Assembly: GCF_024172165.1 (NCBI RefSeq) | Contig: NZ_JAMZEB010000002.1 | Span: 8,902,501-8,966,500, forward strand | Direction: 5' to 3' | Source: Nonomuraea thailandensis | GTDB taxonomy: Bacteria; Actinomycetota; Actinomycetes; Streptosporangiales; Streptosporangiaceae | DNA: 64,000 bases | Shown: one piece after another, positions 16,698-25,597 of the stretch | Numbering within the stretch: the stretch's first letter is position 1 | How the letters are laid out: each line of letters begins with the position of its first letter | Position numbers and translations under genes: made by a program | The notes under the pieces: model-generated | What the model was told of the DNA's origin: nothing | Database searches by the model: none | The model's input: the letters and a program-made list of their open reading frames with translations, nothing else

Positions 16698-18082
16698 ATG
16701 GACACCCCGGGCTGCATGAGCCGCCGCGCCGCCTCCGTGATCGACCCCGACAGCGACGGGTAGACCGCGAACGTGTGCGCGAGCTGATCGACGGTCAGCC
16801 GCTGCTGCACCGCCACCGACACGGCGAGGATGAGCTCGGAGGCGCGCGGCGCCACCACCACGCCACCCAGCACGATCCCGGTGTGCGGGCGGCAGAACAG
16901 CTTCACGAAGCCGTCGTTGAACCCCTGCATCTTGGCCCGCGCGTTGGTGGCCAGCGGCAGCTTGACCACGTTCGCCTCGATCTCGCCGGCCTCGATGGCC
17001 CGCTGGGCGACGCCGACGGCCGCGATCTCGGGGTCGGTGAAGATGTTGGAGGACACCGTGGCCAGCCGCAGCGGCTGCACGGCCTCGCCCATCGCGTGCC
17101 ACACCGCGATCCGGCCCTGCATGGCGGCGACCGAGGCCAGCATCAGCACGCCCGTGCAGTCGCCGGCCGCGTACACGCCGGGTGCCGACGTGCGCGACAC
17201 CTTGTCGACCTTGACGAACCCGCCCCGGTCGAGCTGCACCCCGGCCTCCTCCAGCCCGATGCCGGAGGTGTTGGGGATCATGCCGACCGTCATCAGCGCG
17301 TGCGAGCCCTCGGCCGTGCGCCCGTCCTCCAGCGTCACGACCACCCCGTCGGGCGTGCGCTTGACGGACGAGGCCCGCGAGCGGCCCATGACGTTCATCC
17401 CGCGCCGCCGGTAGACCTCCTCCAGCACCTCGGCGCCGTCGGCGTCCTCGTTGGGCATCATCCGGTCCCGGCTGGACACCAGCGTGACCTCGGCCCCGAG
17501 CGACCGGTAGGCGCCCGCGAACTCCGCCCCCGTCACCCCCGAGCCGACCACGATCAGGTGCTCGGGCAGCTCCTCCAGGTCGTAGAGCTGCCGCCAGGTG
17601 AGGATGCGCTCCCCGTCGGGCTCGGCCCCCGGCAGCACCCGCGGCGTCGCCCCGGTCGCCACCAGCACCACGTCGGCCCTGATCGTCCGGTCGCCGGCCT
17701 TGACCACCTGCGGATCCACCAGCCGCCCGCGCGCCTTGATGATCTCCACGCCCTCGGCCTCGACCCGCGTCGCGATGTCGGCCGACTGCGCCTGCGCCAG
17801 CTCCTTGACCCGCTTGTTGACCAGCGGCAGATCGACCCCCACCACGCCGGCGTCGCCGTCGGGCCCGCCGGAGAACGACACGCCCAGGGAGGGCGCGTCG
17901 AGCAGCGCCTGCTTGCGCACGGAGGTCGCGATCAGCGTCTTGGACGGCACGCAGTCGGTCAGCACGCACGCGCCACCCGGGCCGTCCTGCTCGACCATCG
18001 TGACTTGCGCGCCTAGCTGAGCGGCCACCAGCGCCGCCTCGTAGCCGCCTGGTCCGCCACCGATGATCACGATCCTCGTCAC
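16694..18082 (-). CDS. lpdA: LpdA-like NAD(P)H flavoprotein (pyridine nucleotide-disulfide oxidoreductase family)
   Basis: This 462-residue FAD protein has a GGGPGGYEAAL dinucleotide site, a redox-type CVLTDC with the usual C-x4-C spacing, and a second GSGVTGAEFA site for NAD(P). YAAGDCTGVLMLASVA contacts FAD, and a dimerisation domain follows. The catalytic His-Glu pair of true dihydrolipoamide dehydrogenases is replaced: the region reads YPSLSGSITEA where HPTLSE would be expected. This is also the case in Mycobacterium tuberculosis LpdA (Rv3303c), a quinone reductase rather than a lipoamide dehydrogenase. GTG 18082 has GGGAG nine bases upstream and begins directly at TRIVIIGGG; an in-frame GTG at 18100 is the alternative. 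The next gene matches the Rv3304 position. Confidence 0.88.
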   Translation of the reverse strand: MTRIVIIGGGPGGYEAALVAAQLGAQVTMVEQDGPGGACVLTDCVPSKTLIATSVRKQALLDAPSLGVSFSGGPDGDAGVVGVDLPLVNKRVKELAQAQSADIATRVEAEGVEIIKARGRLVDPQVVKAGDRTIRADVVLVATGATPRVLPGAEPDGERILTWRQLYDLEELPEHLIVVGSGVTGAEFAGAYRSLGAEVTLVSSRDRMMPNEDADGAEVLEEVYRRRGMNVMGRSRASSVKRTPDGVVVTLEDGRTAEGSHALMTVGMIPNTSGIGLEEAGVQLDRGGFVKVDKVSRTSAPGVYAAGDCTGVLMLASVAAMQGRIAVWHAMGEAVQPLRLATVSSNIFTDPEIAAVGVAQRAIEAGEIEANVVKLPLATNARAKMQGFNDGFVKLFCRPHTGIVLGGVVVAPRASELILAVSVAVQQRLTVDQLAHTFAVYPSLSGSITEAARRLMQPGVSI

Positions 18083-18140
18083 GTATCCATTCTCCCGCAC
18101 CAGCCAGACGAAGCGACAACGGGGCCGTGATCACAGCGCA

Positions 18141-18154
18141 TCCATCTGGATGGA
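18141..18154. promoter_or_regulatory. Short palindrome in the lpdA-cyclotransferase gap
   Basis: TCCATC and GATGGA flank two bases in the 293-base divergent gap 18083-18375. It may be an operator for either gene. I see nothing else distinctive in the gap apart from the GGGAGG ribosome site at its end. Confidence 0.25.
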
Positions 18155-18375
18155 CGAGGGATGGACAGGTGCGGCACGCCCTCCGACCAAGGCGCCCCAC
18201 CAGCACACACGGCCGACGCCCCGCCTTCGATCCCGCACGTGTACTTCTGGGACTGAGCGACGAGAACTGACACGACCTCCCGCCGCCCGATGCGATGGAC
18301 CGGCGCGGCTCCCAAGCGTGGCAGGATGGCGCGGGTAGCGGGATGACGAGTGGCACCCGGCGGGAGGGGTGGATC

Positions 18376-18867
18376 GTGGCATGGCCTTCGGACCGTTCGG
18401 GCAAGCCGAGTGATCTCAGACTGTACGGCGCGTACGGCACCAACATGGATCCCGAGCAGATGGCGATGCGTGCCCCCCACTCACCGGTCTGGGGTGTGGG
18501 ATGGCTGCCCGGCTGGCGCCTGACGTTCGGCGGCATGGACCTCGCCTGGGAGGGCGCGATCGCCACGATCGTCGAGGACCCTGACGAGCACGTGTTCGTG
18601 GTGCTCTACGACGTGCCCGACTGGGAGGAGACCTCGCTCGACCAGTGGGAGGGCGCCGTGCGCGGCGCGTACCACAAGGTGCGTCTCCGGGTGCAGACCC
18701 TCGACGGCGAGGTGGTGGCCTGGTTCTACGTGCTCGACGGCTACGAGGGCGGCCTGCCCTCGGCCCGCTACCTGGGCAGCCTGGCCGAGGCGGCCGAGCG
18801 CGCGGGCGCCCCCGACGACTACGTCAAGGAGTTGCGGGAGCGCCCCTGCACCTCGTTCGGGGGTTAG
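18376..18867 (+). CDS. Gamma-glutamylcyclotransferase-like protein (AIG2 fold)
   Basis: This 163-residue protein opens with LRLYGAYGTNMDPEQM, the glycine-rich substrate loop of the gamma-glutamylcyclotransferase/AIG2 fold, and carries a conserved acidic residue in LDGYEGGLPSARYL. Members cyclise gamma-glutamyl groups to 5-oxoproline or remove gamma-glutamylamine adducts; the substrate here is unknown. GTG 18376 is chosen because GGGAGG precedes it by eight bases; the frame is open further up without a ribosome site. Placement beside lpdA matches the Rv3303c-Rv3304 pair in M. tuberculosis as I recall it. The stop overlaps the convergent transporter gene by four bases. Confidence 0.82.
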   Translation: MAWPSDRSGKPSDLRLYGAYGTNMDPEQMAMRAPHSPVWGVGWLPGWRLTFGGMDLAWEGAIATIVEDPDEHVFVVLYDVPDWEETSLDQWEGAVRGAYHKVRLRVQTLDGEVVAWFYVLDGYEGGLPSARYLGSLAEAAERAGAPDDYVKELRERPCTSFGG

Positions 18868-20168
18868 CGCAGCGGCTGGTCCTTGGTCTCCTTCAGGACG
18901 AAGAGGTAGACCAGCGTCGAGATCAGCGCCAGTGCCGACATGTACCACGGGAAGAGCCCCGGGTTCTTCGCCTCCTGCAGCGCCGTGCCGATCAGCGGCG
19001 CGGTGCCGCCGAAGAGAGCCACGGTCAGCGAGTACGGGAACCCGGCCCCCGCCGCCCGCACCCGGGTCGGGAAGAGCTCGGAGTTCACCGCGGCCGAGAT
19101 CGAGGTGAAGCAGCCGAGGAAGACCATGCCGACGAGCTGCACGACCAGCAGGCTCCCGTAGGAGTCGGTGAGCAGGCCGAGCAGCGGCACGGGCAGGATG
19201 AGGAACCCGAGGCCGAACGTGATCAGCATCGGCCTGCGCCCCACCCGGTCCGACAGCATGCCGAGCAGCGGCTGCAGGATCATGAAGAAGACCAGCGAGA
19301 TCGTGCCGATCTGCAGCGAGTCCGCCTTGTCGAAGCCCACGGTGATCTGCGCGTACGTGGGCAGGAAACTGGTCCACGTGTAGTACGCGACGGTGCCGGC
19401 GATGGTGATGCCCACGATGGTGGCCGCCGAGCGCGGGTGGTGCTTGAGGAAGTCGAACAGCTTGGGCCGCTCGGCCTCGCCCCGCCGGATCTCCTCCGCC
19501 ACGGCCGAGGTCTCGTCGGCGCCCTTGCGGATCCACAGGCCGACCAGGCTCAGCACGGCGCCCACGAAGAACGGGACGCGCCAGCCCCAGGAGTTCATGT
19601 CGGCCTCGACGAGGCTGGTGGCCAGCAGCGCCGCCAGGCCGGAGGCGATGAGCTGGCCGATGGTGGTGCTGACGTACTGGAAGCTGGAGAACAGGCCGCG
19701 GCGGCCGTGCGGGGCCGACTCCACGAGGAACGTGGTGGCGGCGGCGAACTCGCCGCCCACCGACAGGCCCTGGATGAGCCTGGCCAGGGTGAGGATGATC
19801 GGCGCGAGCAGCCCGACGGTCGCGTACGTGGGGGTCAGGCCGACGAGCAGCGAGCCGGCGCCCATCAGCACGATGGTGAACGTCATGGCGTTCTTGCGGC
19901 CGTACCTGTCGGCGAAGGCGCCGACGAGCAGGCCGCCGAGCGGGCGCATGAAGAAGCCCACGGCGAAGACGGCGAACGAGCTCAGCAGCGGCACGAGGCT
20001 GTTGGCCGAGCCCTTCGGGAAGACCTGTTCGGAGAAGTAGACAGCCAGGAAGGTGTAGGCGTACCAGTCGTACCACTCGACGACGTTGCCGATGCTGGCC
20101 GCCATGAGCTGGCGGACGCGGCTCTTGGGGATGCCGAGTGGTGATGGCGCGAGGGGGGAGGTCGCCAC
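18864..20168 (-). CDS. MFS metabolite:H+ symporter (MHS family)
   Basis: This 434-residue, 12-helix protein carries the MHS hallmarks VEWYDWYAY in helix 1, GGLLVGAFADRYGRKNAM in loop 2-3, and RLIQGLSVGGEFAAA in helix 4. Relatives (ProP, KgtP, ShiA) import small carboxylates, betaine or shikimate with protons. The GTG at 20168 has AAAGGAG six bases upstream. It is divergent from a double Lrp regulator whose operon includes an M20 peptidase, so it may import a dipeptide-like or amino-acid-derived substrate that the regulator senses. Confidence 0.9.
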   Translation of the reverse strand: MATSPLAPSPLGIPKSRVRQLMAASIGNVVEWYDWYAYTFLAVYFSEQVFPKGSANSLVPLLSSFAVFAVGFFMRPLGGLLVGAFADRYGRKNAMTFTIVLMGAGSLLVGLTPTYATVGLLAPIILTLARLIQGLSVGGEFAAATTFLVESAPHGRRGLFSSFQYVSTTIGQLIASGLAALLATSLVEADMNSWGWRVPFFVGAVLSLVGLWIRKGADETSAVAEEIRRGEAERPKLFDFLKHHPRSAATIVGITIAGTVAYYTWTSFLPTYAQITVGFDKADSLQIGTISLVFFMILQPLLGMLSDRVGRRPMLITFGLGFLILPVPLLGLLTDSYGSLLVVQLVGMVFLGCFTSISAAVNSELFPTRVRAAGAGFPYSLTVALFGGTAPLIGTALQEAKNPGLFPWYMSALALISTLVYLFVLKETKDQPLR

Positions 20169-20231
20169 GTGGGCTCCTTTGCTGACAAGTGCGGTAATGG
20201 CCTACTGTGCATTCGGGCGACCGAAACAGTC

Positions 20232-20251
20232 AAATATTCCTTGAAATATTT
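20232..20251. promoter_or_regulatory. AT-rich palindrome before the double Lrp regulator gene
   Basis: AAATATT (20232-20238) and AATATTT (20245-20251) flank six bases, 12 bases upstream of the chosen ATG. It stands out in GC-rich DNA and resembles Lrp/AsnC binding sites. It sits between the regulator and the divergent MHS transporter and could serve both. Confidence 0.5.
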
Positions 20252-20263
20252 AACTTCCCGACA

Positions 20264-21259
20264 ATGAAACGGGTGCAGGTGGACGTTCTCGACCGGCGGC
20301 TCGTGGCCGCGCTGCAAGTCAGCCCCCGCGCGTCGTGGGGTGAGATCGGGCGCGCCGTGGGCGAGCACGAGCGCACGGTCGCCCGGCGGCTGCAGCGGCT
20401 GATCACCGACGGCGTGGTCCGGGTCACGGCCATCTACGACGACCTGCGCACCGGGCACGGGCGGCCGGTGCACCTGCACGTCCAGGTGCGGCCGGGCACG
20501 GCGGCGCAGGTGGCCAAGGCGCTGGCCGACCGGCCCGACACGCGCTCGGTCTACTCGCTGACCGGGGCCGCCGACCTCGGCTGCGAGCTGGTCTCGCCGT
20601 CCAGGGAGGACCTGCACCGCATCCTGTCCTCGCAGGTCTCCGACATCGACGGCGTGCTGCAGACGCAGACCCAGGTCGTGCTGCACACGTTCAGGACCGT
20701 CGCCGAGTGGCACGCCCCCTACCTGACCGAGCCGGAGGTGGCCGAGCTGCGGCCGGGCCCGCCCGCCGAGTCCCTGCCCGACGAGGAGGGGCTGTCGCCC
20801 CTGGAGCAGGAGATAGCCGACCTGCTCACCGCCGACGGCCGCATCGCGTTCACCGCCGTCGCCGAGCGGCTCGACATCTCCGTGCCGACCGCGCGCAGGC
20901 GGGTCACCTCGCTGATCGAGCGGCGGTTGCTGCTGCCCAGGGCCGAGGTGGAGCCGGCGCTGCTCGGCCTGGAGGTGGAGGCCATGCTCTGGCTGAAGGT
21001 CCGCCCCCACGGGCTCGACCTGGTCGGCCAGGAACTGGCCGCGCACCCCAGCGTCCGTTACTGCGCCGCCACCACGGGCACGCATTCCCTCATCGTGCAG
21101 GTCGTGGCGGCGCACGAGGCGGCGCTCTACCGTTTCATGACCGGCGTCGTCGGCCGGTACGACGAGATCACCGACGTCGACCTCACGCTCATCACCCGCG
21201 CCTACAAGCGCGGCCACCTCCACAAGTCCGGACTGCTCACACTGGAGAGAACACCATGA
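20264..21259 (+). CDS. Double-domain Lrp/AsnC regulator
   Basis: This 331-residue protein contains two consecutive HTH-RAM units. HTH 1 (DRRLVAALQVSPRASWGEIGRAV) and its ligand domain occupy about 1-150. HTH 2 (EQEIADLLTADGRIAFTAVAERLDISVPTARRR) and its domain occupy about 175-325. Such fused pairs are frequent in actinomycetes and probably act as pseudo-dimers. The ATG at 20264 begins right at the first domain; upstream in-frame codons lie in the AT-rich operator. The stop overlaps the start of the M20 peptidase gene (ATGA), so both are made together, and the divergent transporter completes a likely sense-import-hydrolyse unit. Confidence 0.85.
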   Translation: MKRVQVDVLDRRLVAALQVSPRASWGEIGRAVGEHERTVARRLQRLITDGVVRVTAIYDDLRTGHGRPVHLHVQVRPGTAAQVAKALADRPDTRSVYSLTGAADLGCELVSPSREDLHRILSSQVSDIDGVLQTQTQVVLHTFRTVAEWHAPYLTEPEVAELRPGPPAESLPDEEGLSPLEQEIADLLTADGRIAFTAVAERLDISVPTARRRVTSLIERRLLLPRAEVEPALLGLEVEAMLWLKVRPHGLDLVGQELAAHPSVRYCAATTGTHSLIVQVVAAHEAALYRFMTGVVGRYDEITDVDLTLITRAYKRGHLHKSGLLTLERTP

Positions 21260-22560
21260 CCCCTGCTGAGAAGGAAGTCGCCGACCTGTGCGTGGAGCTG
21301 ATCCGCGTCGACAGCAGCAACTACGGCGACGGCAGCGGCCCCGGCGAGCGCGCCGCCGCCGAGGTCGTCATGTCCAGGCTGGCCGAGGTCGGGATCGAGG
21401 CCACCTACGTCGAGAGCGAGCCGGGCCGCGGCAACGTGATCACCCGGATCGAGGGCACCGACCCGTCGCTGCCCGCCCTGCTCGTCCACGGCCACCTGGA
21501 CGTCGTGCCGGCCAACGCCGCCGACTGGTCGGTCGACCCCTTCGCGGGCGAGGTGCGCGACGGCTACATCTGGGGCCGCGGCGCCGTGGACATGAAGGAC
21601 ATGGACGCGATGATGCTGGCCGTGCTGCGCCAGATCAAGCGCGAGGGCCGCAGGCCGCGCCGTGACCTCGTCTTCGCCTGGGTGGCCGACGAGGAGGCCG
21701 GCGGCGTGTACGGCGCCAAGTACCTCACCGCCCACCACCCCGAGCTGTTCGAGGGCGTGACCGAGGCGATCAGCGAGGTCGGCGGCTACTCCCTGGAGGT
21801 GGACCCGTCGCTGCGGCTCTACCTCATCGAGACGGCCCAGAAGGGCCTGGCCTGGATGAAGCTGATCGCCGACGGCACGGCGGGCCACGGCTCGATGCTG
21901 AACGACGACAACGCCGTCACCGAGGTCGCCAAGGCCGTGGCCAGGATCGGCGGCCACGATTGGCCGCTCACCTACACGCCGACGGTCCGCCGCTTCCTCA
22001 CCGAGGTCGCGGACGCGTTCGGGATCCCGTTCGACGAGGAGAACCCGCAGCCGATCCTGGACAGGATCGGGCCGCTGGTGCGCTTCGTGGGCGCGACGCT
22101 GCGCCACACCACCAACCCGACCCAGCTCGGCGCCGGCTACAAGTCGAACGTCATCCCCGGCCAGGCCACGGCCGTGGTGGACGGGCGGTTCCTGCCGGGG
22201 TTCGAGGAGGAGTTCTTCAAGACGGTGGACGGGCTGCTCGGGCCGAAGGTGCGGCGCGAGTTCATCCACCACGACATCGCGCTGGAGACCACGTTCGACG
22301 GGGCGCTGGTGGAGTCGATGATCGCGGCGCTGAAGGAGGAGGACCCGGCCGCGCGGGCGATCCCGTACTGCATGTCGGGCGGCACCGACAACAAGACGTT
22401 CTTCGCCGACCTCGGAGTGCGCGGGTTCGGGTTCGTGCCGCTGCGGCTGCCGGCCGACATGGACTTCGCGGCGATGTTCCACGGCGTGGACGAGCGGGTG
22501 CCGGTGGACGCGCTGCAGTTCGGGGTGCGGGTTCTGGACAGGCTGCTCCTAAACTACTGA
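21256..22560 (+). CDS. M20 family metallopeptidase
   Basis: This 434-residue protein has the di-zinc M20 motifs: HGHLDVVP (H80, D82), GRGAVDMKD with the bridging aspartate, the DEEAGG catalytic glutamate pair, and a C-terminal metal histidine in FHGVDE. A dimerisation domain is inserted in the middle (GTAGHGS). The family includes dipeptidases, aminoacylase and ArgE/DapE deacylases; the sequence looks like the ACY1/ArgE/DapE group and is cytoplasmic. Its start overlaps the regulator stop by four bases, and GGAGAG is placed properly. The precise substrate is unknown. Confidence 0.88.
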   Translation: MTPAEKEVADLCVELIRVDSSNYGDGSGPGERAAAEVVMSRLAEVGIEATYVESEPGRGNVITRIEGTDPSLPALLVHGHLDVVPANAADWSVDPFAGEVRDGYIWGRGAVDMKDMDAMMLAVLRQIKREGRRPRRDLVFAWVADEEAGGVYGAKYLTAHHPELFEGVTEAISEVGGYSLEVDPSLRLYLIETAQKGLAWMKLIADGTAGHGSMLNDDNAVTEVAKAVARIGGHDWPLTYTPTVRRFLTEVADAFGIPFDEENPQPILDRIGPLVRFVGATLRHTTNPTQLGAGYKSNVIPGQATAVVDGRFLPGFEEEFFKTVDGLLGPKVRREFIHHDIALETTFDGALVESMIAALKEEDPAARAIPYCMSGGTDNKTFFADLGVRGFGFVPLRLPADMDFAAMFHGVDERVPVDALQFGVRVLDRLLLNY

Positions 22561-22563
22561 GGT

Positions 22564-23379
22564 GTGACCAAAGACGCATACACCCTGGCCAGCGAGGCCG
22601 CGGCGGCGCTGCGCAGCGCCGCCGGCCTCGACACCTCCGACGCCGGCTTTGACACTGCCCTCGTCATGGGGTCGGGGTGGGTGCCCGCCGCCGACGCGAT
22701 CGGTGAGACGGTACGCGAGATCCCGTTCACGGACCTGCCCGGCTTCCGGGCGCCCGCCGTGGCGGGCCACGGCGGGAAGATCCGCGTCGTCCGCACCCCG
22801 TCAGGGCGGCACGCGCTGATCTTCCTCGGCCGCACCCATCTGTACGAGGGGCTCGGCGTGGACGCGGTGGCGCACGGCGTACGCACGGCGGCGGCGGCAG
22901 GCGTACGCACGCTCGTGCTCACCAACGCCGCCGGCGGCCTGCGGCCCGAGACGCAGAACGTCGGCGACCCCGTCCTGATCAGCGACCACATCAACCTGAC
23001 CGGGGCCAACCCGATCACCGGCACCACGTTCATCGACCTCACCGAGGTCTACTCGCGCCGCCTGCGCGCGCTGGTCCGCGAGATCGACCCGACCCTGGCC
23101 GAGGGCGTCTACGTCGCCTTCCGCGGCCCCACGTACGAGACGCCCGCCGAGATCCGCATGCTGCGCACGCTGGGCGGCGACATGGTCGGCATGTCCACCG
23201 TCCTGGAGGCCATCGCCGCCCGCGAGGCCGGCCTGGAGGTGCTCGGCATCTCGCTGGTCACCAACCCCGGGGCGGGCCTGTCCGGCGAGCCGCTCGACCA
23301 CGAGGAGGTCCTGGAGGTGGGCCGCGCCACGGCCGCGCGCATGGGCGTGCTGCTGTCCAAGGTGGTGGACCGGCTGTGA
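22564..23379 (+). CDS. punA: Purine nucleoside phosphorylase
   Basis: This 271-residue protein of the trimeric (human-like) class cleaves inosine and guanosine with phosphate to free base and ribose 1-phosphate. Visible motifs are MGSGW for phosphate, GRTHLYEG, TNAAGG, SDHINLTG, FRGPTYETPAEIRM, and the substrate segment MVGMSTVLEAIAAR. The GTG start follows the M20 stop by three bases, and the stop overlaps the phosphomannomutase start by four (GTGA). This gene order is the same as deoD-pmmB (Rv3307-Rv3308) in M. tuberculosis as I recall it. Confidence 0.95.
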   Translation: MTKDAYTLASEAAAALRSAAGLDTSDAGFDTALVMGSGWVPAADAIGETVREIPFTDLPGFRAPAVAGHGGKIRVVRTPSGRHALIFLGRTHLYEGLGVDAVAHGVRTAAAAGVRTLVLTNAAGGLRPETQNVGDPVLISDHINLTGANPITGTTFIDLTEVYSRRLRALVREIDPTLAEGVYVAFRGPTYETPAEIRMLRTLGGDMVGMSTVLEAIAAREAGLEVLGISLVTNPGAGLSGEPLDHEEVLEVGRATAARMGVLLSKVVDRL

Positions 23380-25004
23380 CCCTCCTGGAGACGGCCCGCG
23401 CCTGGCTGGCGCAGGACCCCGACCCCGACACCCGGGCCGAGCTGTCCGCCCTGGTCGACGCCGGAGACCTGCCCGCCCTGGAGGAGCGCTTCGGCGCCAA
23501 GCTGGAGTTCGGCACCGCGGGCCTGCGCGGCGAGCTGGGCGCCGGCCCCAACCGGATGAACCGCGTCACCGTCATGCGCGCCGCCGCCGGCCTGGCCGCG
23601 GTGCTCGGGCCGGGCAAGCACGTGGTCATCGGCTACGACGCGCGGCACAAGTCCGACGTGTTCGCCCGCGACACCGCGGCCGTGCTGACGGGCGCCGGCC
23701 TGCACGCCTCGCTGCTGCCGTGCCCGCTGCCCACGCCCGTGCTGGCCTTCGCCGTCCGCCACCTCGGCGCCGACGCGGGCGTGACGGTCACCGCCAGCCA
23801 CAACCCGCCGCGCGACAACGGCTACAAGGTCTACTGGGGCGACGGCTCCCAGATCACGCCGCCGGTCGACGGCGAGATCTCGGCCGCCATCGACGCCGTC
23901 GGCCGCGTGGACGAGCTGCCGCTGAACGGCCCCGGCACGCTGACCGAGCTGGGCGAGGGCATCGTCGACGACTACCTCTCCGCCGTGACCGCCCTGCCGC
24001 TCGGCGAGGCCCGGGGCCTGCGCGTGGCGTACACGCCGTTGCACGGGGTCGGCGCGGCCACCCTCACCGACGCCTTCCTGCGCGCCGGCTTCGAGAGCCC
24101 GATGGCGGTCGAGGAGCAGCGCAACCCCGACCCCGACTTCCCGACGGTGGCCTTCCCCAACCCGGAGGAGCCGGGCGCGATGGACCTGGCCGTCGCCCTG
24201 GCCGCCAAGCTGGACGCCGACCTGGTGCTGGCCAACGACCCCGACGCCGACAGGTGCGCGGTGGGCGTGCCGCTGCCCGGGGGCGGCGTACGGATGCTGA
24301 GCGGCGACGAGGTCGGCGGGCTGCTGGCCGAGCACGTCATCACGCACACCACCGGCGACCGCATGGTGGCCACCACCATCGTCTCCTCCTCGCTGCTGGG
24401 CAAGCTCGCCCGCGAGCACGGGGTGCGCTACGGCGAGACGCTCACCGGCTTCAAGTGGATCATCAAGGCGGGCCCCGGCCTGGTCTTCGGCTACGAGGAG
24501 GCCCTCGGTTACAGCATCGGCTCCGACGACGGGCTGCCGGTCAGGGACAAGGACGGCATCGGCGCGGCCCTGACGGTGGCGGCCATCGCGGCGGCGGCCA
24601 AGCGCGACGGCCGCACGCTGCTCGACCTCCTCGACGACCAGGCCCGCCGCTACGGCCTGCACGCGACGGCGCAGCTCTCGTTCCGCGTGGCCGACCTCTC
24701 GCTGATCGCCGCCGCCATGACCCGCCTGCGCGCCGACCGCACGCCGGCGCTGGGCGGCCTGGCGGTGGAGCGGGTGGACGACCTGGCGCGCGGCGACGGC
24801 GGCCTGCCGCCCACCGACGGCCTGCGCTACCGCCTCTCGGACGACGCCCGCGTGGTGGTCCGCCCGTCGGGGACAGAGCCCAAGCTGAAGTGCTACCTGG
24901 AGGTCGTCGTCCCCGTCGCGGGCACCCCGGCGCAGGCCAGGGCGGTGGCCGAGCAGCGGCTCGACGCCCTGAGGTCGGACCTCGCCCTCCGGCTGGGTCT
25001 GTGA
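23376..25004 (+). CDS. pmmB: Phosphohexomutase/phosphopentomutase (PmmB type)
   Basis: This 542-residue alpha-D-phosphohexomutase has the phosphoserine loop TVTASHNPP (S141), Mg-binding NDPDADRCAVG, the sugar-recognition segment GYEEALGYSIG, and phosphate-binding RPSGTEPKLKCY. PmmB-type enzymes beside nucleoside phosphorylases probably interconvert (deoxy)ribose 1- and 5-phosphate, linking nucleoside breakdown to central metabolism. Annotation as phosphomannomutase is conventional. Translation is coupled to the phosphorylase by a GTGA overlap. Confidence 0.92.
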   Translation: MTLLETARAWLAQDPDPDTRAELSALVDAGDLPALEERFGAKLEFGTAGLRGELGAGPNRMNRVTVMRAAAGLAAVLGPGKHVVIGYDARHKSDVFARDTAAVLTGAGLHASLLPCPLPTPVLAFAVRHLGADAGVTVTASHNPPRDNGYKVYWGDGSQITPPVDGEISAAIDAVGRVDELPLNGPGTLTELGEGIVDDYLSAVTALPLGEARGLRVAYTPLHGVGAATLTDAFLRAGFESPMAVEEQRNPDPDFPTVAFPNPEEPGAMDLAVALAAKLDADLVLANDPDADRCAVGVPLPGGGVRMLSGDEVGGLLAEHVITHTTGDRMVATTIVSSSLLGKLAREHGVRYGETLTGFKWIIKAGPGLVFGYEEALGYSIGSDDGLPVRDKDGIGAALTVAAIAAAAKRDGRTLLDLLDDQARRYGLHATAQLSFRVADLSLIAAAMTRLRADRTPALGGLAVERVDDLARGDGGLPPTDGLRYRLSDDARVVVRPSGTEPKLKCYLEVVVPVAGTPAQARAVAEQRLDALRSDLALRLGL

Positions 25005-25063
25005 GCGTGACCGTGGCGACCGGCACCTCGCCCCGGAGCACCTGCTGACCCTCTGGCGCTGAC

Positions 25064-25097
25064 CCTCTGGCGCTGAGCCTCCGCCCAGCGCCAGAGG
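25064..25097. terminator. Bidirectional hairpin between pmmB and the GyrI-like gene
   Basis: A 12-bp perfect stem (25064-25075 with 25086-25097) with a 10-base loop lies between two convergent genes. The left arm is duplicated directly upstream at 25051-25061, so two alternative hairpins can form. Confidence 0.7.
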
Positions 25098-25101
25098 ACG
25101 G

Positions 25102-25587
25102 TCACGCCAGGCGGAACTGCAGGTCGGTGTCCCAGTTGTGCGGGTCGGGCTCCACCCGCGGGTCCGTCTGGAACAGCTCCAGGCGGCACCCCCAGTGCTC
25201 AGCCCCGTCCTTCTCCGCCATGTCCCACGTCAGCCCCTGCTCCTCGCCCCACTTCAGCAGCGACTCGATGACGCCGAAGAGCTGGTCGGGATGGCCGTGG
25301 TGGGTGACTGTGGCATAACGCCCGGCGGGCAGGACGGCGGCGAACAGGTCGCCCTCGCTCTCCAGCGGCGCGGACACCGGCACCCCCGCCTGCACCACCA
25401 GCCGGTCGGCCGCCATGTCGATGCTCTCGTAGCGCAGGAACGGCGCCCCCGCCGGGTGCGCGCCGCGTTCGGCCAGCCAGCCGATGATCTCCCCGATGCG
25501 GTCCGCGACCAGCCCGAAGGTGGTCATGGTGATGGTGCGGCGCACCCCGATGTACGGGCGCTCGGGGAACTCGATGATCTGTGGCAT
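25102..25587 (-). CDS. GyrI-like small-molecule-binding protein
   Basis: This 161-residue stand-alone GyrI-like/AraC effector-binding domain begins with PYIGVRRTITMTTFG and contains the paired beta-alpha-beta units (DRLVVQAGVPVSAP, then FAAVLPAGRYATVTHHGHPDQL) that form the drug-binding cleft. It ends with the acidic strand segment WGCRLELFQTDP. Proteins with this fold bind cationic or planar compounds and can sequester or hydrolyse them. It begins ten bases after the sigma-factor gene and closes the MerR-sigma-GyrI run. The MerR protein in the same run has its own GyrI-like domain. Confidence 0.85.
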   Translation of the reverse strand: MPQIIEFPERPYIGVRRTITMTTFGLVADRIGEIIGWLAERGAHPAGAPFLRYESIDMAADRLVVQAGVPVSAPLESEGDLFAAVLPAGRYATVTHHGHPDQLFGVIESLLKWGEEQGLTWDMAEKDGAEHWGCRLELFQTDPRVEPDPHNWDTDLQFRLA

Positions 25588-25597
25588 GTTTCCTCCT

